A stretch of 64,000 nucleotides of DNA, from the NCBI GenBank assembly GCA_025024175.1, contig QCXZ01000041.1, forward strand, positions 18,409,786-18,473,785, written 5' to 3'. Positions within the stretch are counted from its first letter, which is position 1, and each line of letters opens with the position of its first letter. This document shows, piece by piece, positions 11,984 through 23,869 of the stretch. The position numbers and the translations under genes are program-made. The DNA is from Rhyzopertha dominica (taxonomy: Eukaryota > Arthropoda > Insecta > Coleoptera > Bostrichidae). The notes under the pieces were generated by a model. The model searched no databases. It was given only the letters and a program-made list of their open reading frames with translations, and was not told the DNA's origin.

Positions 11984-13033
11984 CTACTAATGTAGTTATT
12001 TGTACTTTATTGTCGAATAGGTCGAAATTTAAATTAGTAGGACATTATATCCTCGTCTCGTAAATTTCGTGAACATCCGTTTTCTCAAAATTGTTCTTTA
12101 GCACTCTGTTAGTTTGCCATCTAAATGCAACAGTTAGCAATTATCAAATTATTTAATTAAATTAAATAGTTAATATTTAATTTACTAATAATAATATGAT
12201 ACATGTTCAGATTAGATGATGAAATACCTAAATATGTAGCTTTTCAAATTTATACTTGAAATGGAGTTGAAAGGACTAATTTGCACCCATATAAAATTTT
12301 AGGATTTATTATGAGGATATTAGCGTTGTCTAAATATTAATATTCAGACAAGGGTATTAGGTTTACAATAGTGGGTGGTTTTGCTGCAAAGACCCGTCTT
12401 TGCGTTGAAAAAAATAAAATATTTACAAAAAATTAAATGTACCTACTCACAAATTAATATTGATATGTTGCAGATTCCTCATCAGGAATACCTTAATTTG
12501 GACTGATAAAAAATGTTTGCCGGTGCCTTCTTTTTAAACTTTTTGTCGATTATGTTATCGAATAAATCCCTTTCACGGCTGATTACATCAATAACAGATG
12601 ATGAACTTTCTCGGTGTCTCCAAAATTTCCTTATGTTGGTTTTTAAGTCACCTCATATCGACTCAAATGGGTAAAACATACAAAAATGTTGGGGTTGTTA
12701 TAATTATCAAATATCATCCTACGGCGTTTGTAGGGCGAGAAAAAATATGTTTTACATCATATGTAGTTAGTTTCCTTATAACTATTATGCGCATTTTATA
12801 ACAAACATGTTAATAAATAAAATATTTAACTAGGCTGTGTTGTTATTTCCTGAATTTCTTTTGAAAGAAGAATATCCTATTATCAAATGACTACAAGACT
12901 CCTAAGTTCTAGGTGTAATGTTTATAACGAATTAAGACGTAACTAGGTCCCAAAAAAGCAAGTTAAACTTATTTTTAAGTGAACTAGTTACCCAAGAACA
13001 GTGATACCGGTTACGAAAATCACCTCGTACCTA

Positions 13034-13880
13034 TTACTTCCACATCCAATGGATGGGAAGTATTGTATCGCGAAAAAAATTTTTATTTGCTCATTCGCTT
13101 TAAAATGGTCGAAAAAGCAAAAAAAACCAAATTTTAGTAAAAAAAATTTCATGTCTGTGTCTGTGGTATTGTTTGTGGACACGATAACTTTCGAAAGGCT
13201 TAATATATGAACTTGAAATTTGACAAACATATAAATCTCAACTACCCAAAGCGACCTATTATTTATGGGGTAAGTAGGGTATCGGGAAGGAGGCGAAATT
13301 GGGAGGTAACTACCCTTTTTGCAAATTTGTAATTTTTTCGTTTTAGTATGTGATTAGTAGTTTAACTGGGAGTATTATTAGTTCTTATAAATTTTCGGTA
13401 CAGCAAACTGTTTAGAAGATATTAGCAAAAAAGCGTCACTTAAAGAAAGCGGTTTTATTCTAAATATCTCCGAATATATTTAATATATTCAAAAAATGAA
13501 AATGCCATCAGATAGGAAATAATATTTCCCACAAAAAGTGTCTTAGAAAATTTATCCAAAATTTTGACATTTTCGAAATATATCCAAAAAACCTATTTTG
13601 AACCCTGCTCGTACGATTTTTTAAAAATTTTGGTATTATATAGAAAATCAAATTTCTGATCAGAAAGCGCTCTTGTAATTTTTTTGTTAAATTAATAATT
13701 TTTGTGTTATTTGGAAAAAAAATGTATATATTTTTGCAAATATCATGAGGACCATTTGCCTTAGAAAAAAATGTGTAGAGAGAAAAATGCTCAAAACCTG
13801 ATTACGTATAGTATAAGAAATAAAAGCGTAAATGTCTTTTTGACAATTGGATGTGGAAGTATTGATTCAATTTGCAGCGG
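13034..13880 (+). repeat. ~840 bp dispersed repeat, family C, copy 1
   Basis: This block is about 75-80% similar by eye, over its whole length, to the reverse complement of 40922-41750. Shared landmarks are GGGAAGTATTGTATCGCGAAA, ATAACTTTCGAAA, AAATCTCAACTACCCAAAGC and ATTGATTCAATTTGCAGCGG. Near both ends the word TACTTCCACATCCAAT occurs in inverted orientation (13034 on plus; GGATGTGGAAGTA near 13848). That suggests a non-autonomous DNA element with terminal or subterminal inverted repeats. Frames inside are AT-rich and show no protein family signal. Confidence 0.65.
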
Positions 13881-13889
13881 TTTTTTTAG

Positions 13890-15130
13890 ATGCAGTCATT
13901 TTTATAATCCTCACTAGCAGTAACAAGACAAAGATAAACTACATCATCAATTTCTTTTCAAAAACAACGTACTGCGTTACAGATTAATTTTTCTCTCGGT
14001 CAATGATTATTGAACCAAACAACTAGGCCTTGAACGTCTGTTAGGATATTTAAAACTATATTGCATTTCATAATTGGGTACCTGCAATTTTTCATCACTC
14101 TAAGCTTAGAAGTCTATTAATTCTATGCACTCTTTTAACAGCGCCTCAGGAACTAAAACTAATTCTTTCCGGAAACAAAAGAAAATTTAATTGCTTATAA
14201 CTTAATTAAAGTAAGAACAATTAGCAATCAGAAGTGCAATCCAACTTATGTTAACGGACTAGAAGAAACCATATTTTTTAAAAACCTGCGCTGGTTAGCT
14301 ACTTGCAAGGAGTATGAAAATAATGCAAAAAAAACTGGAATTTTATTAAAGTAGGTTGACCGTTCATACAACATATCCTGTTATTCTTTAAAGGATATTG
14401 TCGTTCTGAGTTTTTAGAATCTAGCAGGTACTCATTAGGCGCAAAATATTTCGACCCGACTTTATTTTTCATCAGTCTAATACTAATATCTTTTCATATT
14501 TTTATTTCATTGACGATGACGTTGAATAACTACTAATTATAAAAAAACAAATCGTTTTCCTTTGAACTGCGCTGTAAATTTCTCCAATCTTGCAACATTA
14601 AAAACTTCTCCATTATACTTTTCTCTCAAACAGGAACTTTGGCATTTTGCAGGTAGCAGCAGCCTTAGTATTTACGTCGCATTATAGCTTGCTAGACGGT
14701 AAACAGGAACTGAAAGGGGAATTTATTCCGTAAGACTTGAAAATTCTCTCAAGTATTTGAGCGGATTTAACGAAAGCAGGGTGTGAGGAGTTTTGAAAGT
14801 TTAGAGCTGGTAGTTTGACAAATTTGTTTGACGTAACGCGTATATTAGCAGCATAACAGTGTGCCGCATGGAACGAAGTTTAGAAACTTCAATTGCTCTC
14901 TGCAGAGTAATAAAACATAATATAACGCAATTCCAGTATCGTAACTACAGGTATATCCATTACAGTAAAATATCTAAGTTCTCCGTTCTCAGCTCTTTAT
15001 AATATTATACAGCACAAAGCTGTTCTTAACAGTAACCACAGAATTTTGGATTTAATTCTGTCATTCACCAGTGTCTTTAATGTGGCGCATGAAAATCGTT
15101 CTTTAGCTATTAAAGATATTTATCTTCTCT
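13890..15130. other. AT-rich DNA, no feature seen
   Basis: No coding frame of note and no repeat recognised. Confidence 0.4.
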
Positions 15131-15444
15131 TCTAAGTCCACTGAGTGAATTTGATAACCTGTTGTTCGATACTCCGTTCCAGGATTATAGTAAAAGTAAA
15201 CAATGCAATTTTTATAAAGCAAAGCTTCGTAATTTATGTGTCAAATATGTACCTAACGTTGGTCAATCGTGCGGTAGGCATTTCTGCCGCTCTCGGATAT
15301 ACCGTCAGGAAAGCTACATCTAGGCTGGGTTGGATGGGTGATATACTTGTTCCTAGTGGGCTCCTACGTAGTGCATGTTTTGGGAAATTGAGGATTGGAA
15401 CATTTCCACGTTTGTGTCTTTTATGTGTATTTTACCACGTATGA

Positions 15445-15684
15445 TTATATTCTTTTTGCAATGGCTCTTTCCTTCAAAACTTGTGTAGTCCGTCTTCTCT
15501 CGGTTTCTTCAACAGCTTTTATCAACATTTGTACGATATTCCTTTCGGCATTTCTCATGCTTGTTTCGTTAGCTTTGGTAGTAGCGGCACTTTTGACTCT
15601 GCGTGACATGGTAGACACGACTACTGATGTGTATATATTCTTTGAGATGCCCCAGTCTTGCTTATATTTTTCTACAAATGGCAT
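15445..15684 (-). other. Protein-like open frame, unknown
   Basis: An 80-codon minus frame from an ATG at 15684 is rich in Lys, Arg and Glu (AVEETERRRTTQVLKERAIA near the end) and would form a charged helix. The overlapping plus frames are hydrophobic, as antisense shadows of such a sequence would be. I do not recognise a family. It could be part of a decayed element or chance. Confidence 0.2.
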
Positions 15685-16356
15685 ACTTCCACTGTTAGCG
15701 AGATTCAAGAGAAACTTTGTTTAATAACCAAGCTGTTGTTATTATTTTATGTATTTCTTTAATTTATTTAATGAGATTTACTCTCGGATCTTTATTGTTA
15801 TCTTCTATTCTCTATATTTTACCGGGATATATTTGCTAAAATGCTTGTTGTTGTTTTCTAAGATGTTTTTTCAGATATCTGAACGCGCAGTTTTTGCATT
15901 TCAAATACCGCCTAGCATTTCCTATGTTCGCAATGACTTGTGAATTTCTTGGATCTAGCTTTGTTAATTTTTAGGATACACTATCATCGGTTGTTTCTGT
16001 ACTCTTAATTGTGTTTCCATCAGTAGCGGGTTTCTCCTTGTAGACTTTGACTGCCTTTAATAAAAGGCTAAAAGCCTGTAGCGAGTACAACTCACCTATG
16101 ATTCTAACAAACCAAATTAGTTAAAAGACACTTGCTATTTTCAAGTTATTACTGTCTCCTTACTGGTGAACAGTTGGCGCGATATACACAGATGTTAGGA
16201 ATGCTTTTGACGAAGCGCAGCCCTACATTATCTATACTAAAAAGGTTCTAGTTCGTATGAGACAACAAAGAAAAATCAAATATTAACCGGAATTACTTTA
16301 CCAACTGTCGTGAGATAATCCGACCGCCGTGCCCTCCCGTTTTTTATTATTATTTT

Positions 16357-16790
16357 ATAGATGAAATTTCAAGAGATGTTACTGATGTTTCGCAAAAGAC
16401 CCAGACTGGAGGACATGACATCGGTATCGCTCATTGTCGGTAGGTAACGTCATTGAAGCAACCATCCGACAGAAAGCCCTTCCGAATTCTGAAAAAGATC
16501 TTTAATTATACCATACTCGGACTACATCATTTCTTCTTTTGCAGAAAGGTTTGCTGAACTTTTAAGATTTTACGAGCATAAAAAATTTAATCGAACTTTG
16601 GCAAAAATTGCGGCACGACAAACCCAATGAAACTGAGCTGACCGTTGTTGATGTCTTAAAATTTTTCTATCGCTCTACTGTGTACAACCGGTTCTGTAGA
16701 GTGTTCCTTAAGCAGCAAACTAAAACTTGACTAAGAAGAACCACGATGAAAAGTCGACTCAATGATTTTTCATCACTGTGAACATAAAGG
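16357..16790 (+). pseudogene. Decayed hAT-superfamily transposase (C-terminal half)
   Basis: Two blocks survive. The first (16357-16443) reads IDEISRDVTDVSQKTQ, resembling the DE(S/A).DVS.K.Q segment around a catalytic Asp in hAT transposases of the ZMYM1-like type. The second (from about 16587) reads ELWQKLRHDKPNETELTVVD. It then shows STVYNR...FLKQQTKT-stop-LRRTTMKSRLND, the degraded C-terminal dimerisation motif (ST..ERSFS.L...KT.LR.TM...RL). In-frame stops and a non-coding gap between blocks show that it is dead. A family A MITE begins just downstream, at 16862. Confidence 0.5.
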
Positions 16791-16861
16791 TCCTGTCAAG
16801 AACTTTACAAGAAACCCGAGAAAATTATGTATTGTTTAACATTTCTTTGCGTAGTAAACGA

Positions 16862-17207
16862 CAGTCTTTCTATAAATGATTCATGCATCCAGGGCGCTTA
16901 TAAAAATTATCGATTAAATTAATTTGCCGCCTCTCAGTGAAGTGACGTATACTTGTCATCTGTAGATTTTTGAATTATTTGATGTATTTTAATATGAGAA
17001 AACAACATATTCTGTACTGTTTTATGGGATAATTAACTTTAAGGTTGTAGAAAGCTCACACTTCGGAGCTGTGGGATGACATTGATCTGCAACCTTCAAC
17101 TACTATCGCCGTGTATATTGTAGCTTGGCAGCAGTTACAAAAAGGCGGTACAAAGAATTCAGAAATCAACGCCACCCTCGTTGCATGAATCATTTATAGA
17201 AGCCCTG
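16862..17207 (+). mobile_element. TA-flanked MITE, family A, copy 3
   Basis: About 346 bp. It begins CAGTCTTTCTATAAATGATT and ends ATCATTTATAGAAGCCCTG followed by TA. The internal landmarks of copy 1 are conserved (GGATAATTAACTTTAAGG, AGCTTGGCAGCAGTTAC, AAAAAGGCGGTAC). The left TA is mutated. Confidence 0.8.
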
Positions 17208-17529
17208 TATACGACCTTACAATAAGATTCCTGTTGAATTGTATTCAGAAAATGTTATTACAAAATATCTGACTATCTGGACGATAAACATGCCGAAATG
17301 AACTGCAAAAAAGCCTACTCTTGAGCTAGCCCATACTATACAAGAAAAACATTTTTGCTTATCCTGAAACCAGCAAATCCCGGCTCACTAGAAATAAAGG
17401 TTCACTTTTCTCGTAATTATACATAACTTTCTATGATTTTCAATCAAATTACATTATTAGGTAGGTTATCCAAATACACGATTTGCTTTCCCTAAGAATA
17501 AAACTTAAAACAATTAATAAATCGAAACC

Positions 17530-18165
17530 CCTGGTCATCTACAATACCAGGCCATTTCTTTCAGTCCAGTGATCTCCTAATTTAATGTTTAGCCAGTTAA
17601 TAACAATGCGAGAATAATGTGCAAAACAAGTCTCCTGCAAAAAAACACTAATTGTAGTAATTAATTAGGTTTTAAATTTTCTAGCATACGTTGCTATCAA
17701 AATAGTGTGGACCTATTATTATTCTGCGATAACCATAGATTTACTTTTGCAAAATTGTCTCATCAGAAATCGCCATTCTGCGATAAAACCTTTGATCTCT
17801 CGATATTTGATCTATAAACCACAAACATGGTTTTCCACCACGCTCTGGTTTCAAAGTATGGTAAAATTTTGGTTTGTTTGGGTGAATTTTCTTTTCTTTC
17901 AAAATTCTTTGTATGTCAGTGAAGTTTTTGGTTTAACCTGTGCAGATTCTAACACCAAAAGGGTACGCTTTTTTCAGCTTCTTTCAAATTTTAATAGTGC
18001 AGTTGTTAAAAACCTTTTTATCATTTATTGGACGCACATACGTGAAAACTTGAATGTTCGGAAATTTCTCATTGAACTTGTCAATAACAGAACGATAACT
18101 TTGCTCGCCCTTACCATAACAATGGATCAAACAAAAAATTCTCTGCTACAAAGTTAACGCTATGT
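17530..18165 (-). pseudogene. Decayed IS630/mariner-type transposase
   Basis: Read on the minus strand, an N-terminal helix-turn-helix-like segment appears first (HCYGKGEQSYRSVIDKFNEK, then FPNIQVF). It is followed by KIHPNKPKFYHTLKPERGGK and then RFYRRMAISDETI, the usual (F)SDEATF block with the first catalytic Asp. A degraded GDHWTERNG stretch near 17590 sits where a W.GR.GP..WP.RSPDL-type block would be. These features in this order are typical of insect IS630/Tc1/mariner transposases. Stops and frameshifts are frequent. The 150-codon plus-strand frame 17705-18157 is its antisense shadow. Confidence 0.45.
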
Positions 18166-18589
18166 AAATAAATGATAAAAATTTTTGTAAAGTCAATCCA
18201 GGGATGTAATGTATGTTGAAAATAAATATATTCCCATTTCTAATATAATTGTGGTTATTTCACCTACATCATCTTACACCCCTTCTGGTCAATTAGTTGG
18301 CGACGGCCTTGATGAGACAGCACTTACAAATTTCTGAAATTGCTACGGATACTGAAATATTCGAAAGTGCACAAAAATTAATTTCGGATGACTTGGGTCC
18401 CTCGTTTATTGACAGACAGAACGTGCAGTTATAAATTTTCGATCATTTGCAATCACGAGCGTTCAGGGATCCATAAAACCCTGCGAATTTGACACTTATT
18501 TTAGGGGCTGATTTCTTTTGGTATATTAAATTTGCCTAAAATAAAATTTGTATGTTCGCAGCCTATTTATACGGCACTCTTTGTATAGT

Positions 18590-19010
18590 TACTACAATTT
18601 AACAAAATCCGCACAAATTTTGGCCCAAGGGTCTTTGAAAGCTCATTCGGAAACTCCATTTGCCACACAAAAGGTAAGGAGGATTTCGATAAAACGAAAA
18701 GAAATAAAAAGCATTTGACGAACTTTGAGCGACATCTCGATCGAACGCGGCCTCATTCTGCCGCACGGAATGACAATAAGGACACAATGTACACATACAC
18801 AAATAAATAAAAGCGAGTGTGCCGCCTTTGGAAGATATAAAAGCGAAGACCTGGCTCCTCTAGGGAATCGTCGCGTTATTGCCGATAAATTCTGAAATAT
18901 GAGCCAAATAACATGTTTATGCAGACTCACACGGGATTTAGTACGTCTACGAGCAACGTCGGGCATCGCATATATTGNAGAAATCTCCAAGGAATTAACC
19001 GCAAAAATTA
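18590..19010. other. GC-richer island, possible regulatory DNA
   Basis: CpG-containing sequence (CATCTCGATCGAACGCGGCC, GGAATCGTCGCGTTATTGCC) with an ATATAAAAGCG word near 18836, between AT-rich flanks. Overlapping minus frames lack family motifs. I infer possible cis-regulatory DNA. Confidence 0.2.
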
Positions 19011-19759
19011 CGTATTTCCTTTTTCTTTCTTTTTCCGTCTCAAAAATACAAACGTTGAGTAACGATTACTGAACCATTCATCTAGTCTACATTTATTTGA
19101 AAGTAAAAATTAATCATGAGTATATTAATGTGAAACTGAACTTGTGAGCAATAAGTAGCTTAGGACGCGACGAATTATTTGCTGAAACGCTACCGAATGA
19201 TGTTATTCTAACGAATTTATACAAGGAGGCTAGCAAATTAAGACACGGCAGATTTCTTTCCAAGGAAGACTTAAAAAGTTTATCAGGGTTCTCTCTTAGG
19301 TAGCCAATTGTAAGTCGCGTCGGAATATTTTATTGCGAACAAATGTAGAAACCTTGTTCAACAGCGAGTACATCAGAACTTCTGAGAAGAGTCCGTTTTA
19401 TTGCTCCTTTGCAATTCTTCATGGTTTGGTACAGAAACTTTCAAATATTCAATTTTCGTTCTCACTGTCTGATTATTATTGCACGGTTCACTAGCTCAAT
19501 TTCTCCACAGGAAATTAAATTAGATAGGTGAATCCGGGAAAAATAACATCTCAGGTAGGTTTTTATAATGTGGAATCTTTGTTATGATAATAAAAATAGC
19601 AAGAAAAGGAATAAGAAAATTGATTTGCAAATTAAGGGCTGTTCCAATGACGTATTTTGTCAATCCCCTATTTAGAGAATTAAGCTTTTTACGATTACGT
19701 TATCCAAAATGGCTTCTAGGGGGCACCCAGCCCCTACGAAACCGTGGAAACGGACGCGC

Positions 19760-20043
19760 GGATGATCGAGTTGGGTCGTTCATGACCGGGTCGTTCAAAT
19801 TGAATGACTCATGCCTTGATTCAGCTTACAGCTTATGAATCAGCGTCGTTCGTGCGTTGGTCATGGTTGACCGTTGGCTGGCTGGCAACTGTTACGGGAC
19901 ACACGTTGCAGCTGTCAGCTGTCTTTAAGCAAGTCTAACAACTCAGTAACTCGTTCTCGATAATGATTCTTGAACGACTTGAATGATCCAAATCTAGCGA
20001 TTGATTGAACGATTTAAATTGAATCGAATGTCCCAGCTCTAGT
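19760..20043. mobile_element. Short element with imperfect inverted ends (hAT-like MITE?)
   Basis: The left end CGAGTTGGGTCGTTCATGAC and the reverse complement of the right end (AGAGCTGGGACATTCGATTC) are similar. Both continue into GTCGTTCAA / ATCGTTCAA words, and GAACGA/TCGTTC words recur inside. I cannot fix a target-site duplication. A non-autonomous hAT-like element is the best guess. Confidence 0.35.
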
Positions 20044-20965
20044 GACTGACGTTGGCATTAATTAATTAGGTTTCTATGACATCGCGTTAAAAGCTGCATC
20101 GGCTTGACAGGTGCCCCCCGACAGCCACTTTCGAAAGTAACGTGTTCTAAAAAGTCTAATGCATGAGCTTGATCTCTCAATCACTTTTGGTTAGCTTTGA
20201 ATAGATTTTTTATACTTGGAATAGGTGGAAAATGTACGCTGGAAATAACTAGCTTTTGGTAGATGGAGGTTTGTGGATACTATTTTTTGACAAACTGTCT
20301 TACCGCCGAGACGTAAACTATGGAAGAATAAATAAATAAAACTTGACAAAATCTATTAGAACGTGGTGGAGTGTGAAATTTGGAATACTGCTAAAGACGT
20401 AGATTCGCGTAGTCGTTTTGATGTAATAAAATAAACCCAGAGTAAGTCGTGTTGCCTGGTTCCATTCCAGCAAATGTTTTCGTTAATCAAAAAATTACAT
20501 GTTTGGCGACACATCGTGTGACCGAAATGTCAGACTAGTAATTTTTGTTTGTGATTCAATACTGGAATAATGACAGCGCATTTTCCTAAAACTTTATTTT
20601 AACTACGGTCATTGTATATGATGCATGAAAGGTCTACATTATTAGATAATAATTACCAGCACAAACCGCATTAAAATAGACTTGAAAGTTGAATAGCGTA
20701 AACTGAAACGATAATGTTGGCTTATATCTCAGTTAATAGTTTTCCTTATAGCCGTTGAAGGACACTACAAGTTTGTAAAAATTAAAGCCACTGTATCTTA
20801 TAATACAGATACCGCAATTAGCAGCCATTTTGTTTCCAAAAAGAGGTGGGAGTGGTGGTAAGTAAGCAAACGAACGACTGTACTGTAGCTACTATTCTAT
20901 GCCACTATTATATACTATATATTATATTCAGTTCAAATGCCGCATCTATTTCAGCCAGTATCATA

Positions 20966-21306
20966 CAGAGTTTCTGTAATTGATTCATGCATCAAGGGCG
21001 CTTATGGAAATTATCGATCAAATCAATTTGCCCCCTCTCACGAAGTGACGTATACTTGTCATCTGTGGATTTTTGAATTATTTGATATATTTTAATATGA
21101 AAAACGCCTGGGAGTGTGTATTTTCAACACATTCTTTAGATTTTTTCGTGAGATAATTAATTTTAAGGTTGTAAAAAGCTCACTTTTCGGAGCTGTGGTG
21201 TGACATTGATCTGCAACCTTTAGTACTATCGCCGCGCCGTTCATATTGTAGCTTGGCAGCAGTTACAAAAAGGCGGCACGAAGAATTCAGAACGCCGCCC
21301 GCGTTG
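20966..21306 (+). mobile_element. TA-flanked MITE, family A, copy 4 (3' end lost)
   Basis: Starts after TA at 20964 with CAGAGTTTCTGTAATTGATT. It follows the family consensus through AGCTTGGCAGCAGTTAC and AAAAAGGCGGCACGAAG to CGCCGCCCGCGTTG. It then breaks off before the terminal repeat at about 21306, where unrelated sequence begins. Confidence 0.75.
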
Positions 21307-21309
21307 GGT

Positions 21310-22980
21310 CAGCGTTGCTATTGGTCGCGCCATGTTTACTCCAGATTTGGTTGTAAACAAGTATATGCCGACTTTGGAGGGTGCTGATTGGCGAGCAAAC
21401 AAGGGTTGCTCCCCGTTTCTGAGGATCTAGTTATTACAAATCGATTTTTTACCGAAATATAAAAACAAAAATTTATATTTTTGTGCTAAAAGTTACGAGA
21501 TCGGATTTCCTGGACATTTTGCGAGTGGATGACGTTTGCAAGTCCGTTATGAAGATCTGGCTAAAATGCGGGTTTTTTTTTAAATTAGTTTATTTGTTAT
21601 CTGAGCTATCAGGTTGAAACTTAGAATGTAGGTGTAGTATGTTATGATATATTTATTGGTGAAAATTTTCAGACTTTCCGCTAATGCTATGGAAAATATA
21701 TCTGAAAAAACTGGTAAATCCTGAAATTTTAAATGCTACTTGCTGTTTCGAATATCAGGTATTTAAAGAAAATTTTCCGAAATCGTCGTTTGTCAGTACA
21801 CACTCGAACAATACGTTGAACAAAGAATTGGTTTGCCAACTTAAAATGATAAGTACAAAGACATTTCATATCAAAAAGTAAAGTAAAGTCAGGTCTGTGA
21901 CACTGTTTTTTTTATCATTTCTGATATGTTAACTTTTGACCAAATACTTCTGCAGGTTAATACAACGGTGCCAGTTGTAACAGCATGGCTTGCTACTAAC
22001 TTTGATGAGTAAGCAGACATAATGGAATTGCCTCAAAAGTGAGACAAACAAGAATTATAGGGCAAAGGGGTTAACCCGCACAGGTGTGCAATGATGATTG
22101 AAATATATAGCTATCCAGCAAATTCTGAAAAATAAGGTTAAATTTAGAATAAAATGGTGAAAAACGTTGCTCAAGTTAATTCTGCCGCAGTACCTCGATT
22201 GGTCACACAACAAAAGGTGAGCCAGTAAGTTAACAGCATCCAGCAATTAATGTAAACATGTAACTACATCCTAAGAACGATGTCATTCAGCTATCCCGAA
22301 GATAGATACATGAGCAACTATGGTAAACAGGTACAAACCACAAGAAAACGTTTACGCCCCCTACACATCTTACCCCTTTCATGCAAATTTGCTTCAAGAA
22401 AGCTCAAACTATCCAGAACATGTTTTCCCATCTGAAACGCGAAACCTTCGCTGTACAAACAGACAACAGTCATCCCTGAGCTGCAAAATTACGAACCCGC
22501 GGAAGACGCGCCTAAATAGTTGATGACACATAACGAAGAGGATCCACTCAAATTAGTAATTCGCCCCGATGCAGCAAGATAAATTCGCGCTACCCCTGTG
22601 TAGTTTCCAGGCTCGTTACTTAGTTGCCGGATTTCCGTTCAGAAGCTTTTGTAGTTCATCGAAGGGCGGACAAGGACAAATCAAAGCGTTTGGATAAATA
22701 AATGGAATTAACTTTGTCGTATTCGCTAAAGCCCATAGGATCATCTTAAAGGGGCGCAATAGTCTTGCAAGAAGTCTGGTAGCAGACCTTCAAGCAGCTA
22801 AAAAGCACACCATTTAAAAAGGAGCTTAATACATTATTGCTGTGATGAAGTGGATTAAAAGCAGATATAAGAGATGCGATAAAAAACATTTCTGATTTAA
22901 AGTACAATTATATAGATTTTTAGGTATATAATCATTTAATTTCGTTAGACTTAAATGCATTTTTGTCAATAAATGGCATT
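21310..22980. other. No assigned feature
   Basis: AT-rich with a moderately GC-richer part near 22560-22700. Small frames at 21684-21881 and 22320-22523 show no family motif. Confidence 0.35.
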
Positions 22981-22984
22981 AATA

Positions 22985-23860
22985 TTTAAAAATTACTTGA
23001 GGCATAAGGCCACCCCGAATTTTCTCGACCAAGCGCTGTTGGGTCAATTTTTGGAGCAATACTAGCCGTATGTCATGGATAACACGAAAGGTGTTGTCAT
23101 CCCAGGAGTCCAGTGTTGCTTGTATATTAGCATAAACCAATGATTTCATGTAGTCTCATAAGACCTGGGTGACCAGCTGACAGATCCATTTCTTGAAATC
23201 AAGCAATCATCAAATCTTGATTGCAATAAGTCGACGCTTTGGTTCCCCATGCGCCACGAAGCCCATTTCCGTTGCTTCCACATCTCGTCCTGATTAATAC
23301 CATCCATATTTTGAAAGAAATATTCATTGATCATAGGCCGGTAACTTTCCCCATTGACCCTAAAGTTAACTCCAGTCTTATTTAAAAAAAATAAGGTTTG
23401 TTGTTGCCAACTGCGTGAAAATTGTACAAAACGTGATATTTTCTGCTTGTAATAGTGTCTGCAGATTCTCTTCTGTATATTCGGATTATTGACAAGCCAA
23501 AACTGAGCCTCATACTCGAATATAATTATTTATTTTGCTATAAAGCAACGGTTCAGCTTGAAACTGATCGAAAGCCCAGTCAGCTGAAGAACGACGGAAC
23601 CAATGTTCTTGTGGCTTACGGAATCTTGGATGAATGTGGCCCAAAATCTTTATGCAAAATTTTTCAAGTACTGGACGGCCTAAGCCTCAGCGGCTGCTAC
23701 CAACGACCAATCGATAATTTGAAGTTTCTTGTATACTTTCATTTACGGCGGCAATATTCTATTCAGTACGTACATTCGTTTAGCATGTTTTTTGTTTTCT
23801 TGCATCCTTTATTAGAGGATATGTGGTATCAAAAATACGACTAAGTTTCAAAGTAAATTT
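22985..23860 (-). pseudogene. Decayed IS630/mariner-type transposase
   Basis: Minus-strand translation, with frameshifts, shows the usual order of blocks. These are FEYEAQFWL.N (degraded SDEAHFWLNG, first catalytic Asp replaced by Tyr), VNGESYRPMI, NMDGINQDEMW, LISRNGSVSWSPRSY (degraded ISR.G...WPPRSCDLTPLDFFLW) and KSLVYANIQATLD. Near 23000 follows RGGLMPQVIFK (usually RGGHL.D.IFH). The QQDGATCHT block, which carries the second catalytic Asp, is unreadable here (WKQRKWASW). The copy is inactive. The 129-codon plus frame 23455-23844 is an antisense shadow of its N-terminal part. Confidence 0.65.
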
Positions 23861-23869
23861 TAATAAACT

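Noticed and set aside
15145..15724. Hydrophobic plus-strand frames as membrane proteins
   Set aside because: They overlap a charged minus-strand frame and look like its antisense; no motif supports them.
17705..18157. 150-codon plus-strand open frame as a gene
   Set aside because: Its minus strand shows degraded IS630/mariner transposase blocks in order, and the plus translation has no family motif.
22320..22523. 67-codon frame starting MVNRYKP as a pogo/pipsqueak-like start
   Set aside because: Only the first few residues resemble such proteins; the rest does not.
23455..23844. 129-codon plus-strand open frame as a gene
   Set aside because: It overlaps the N-terminal part of a minus-strand mariner-type relic and is best explained as its antisense.
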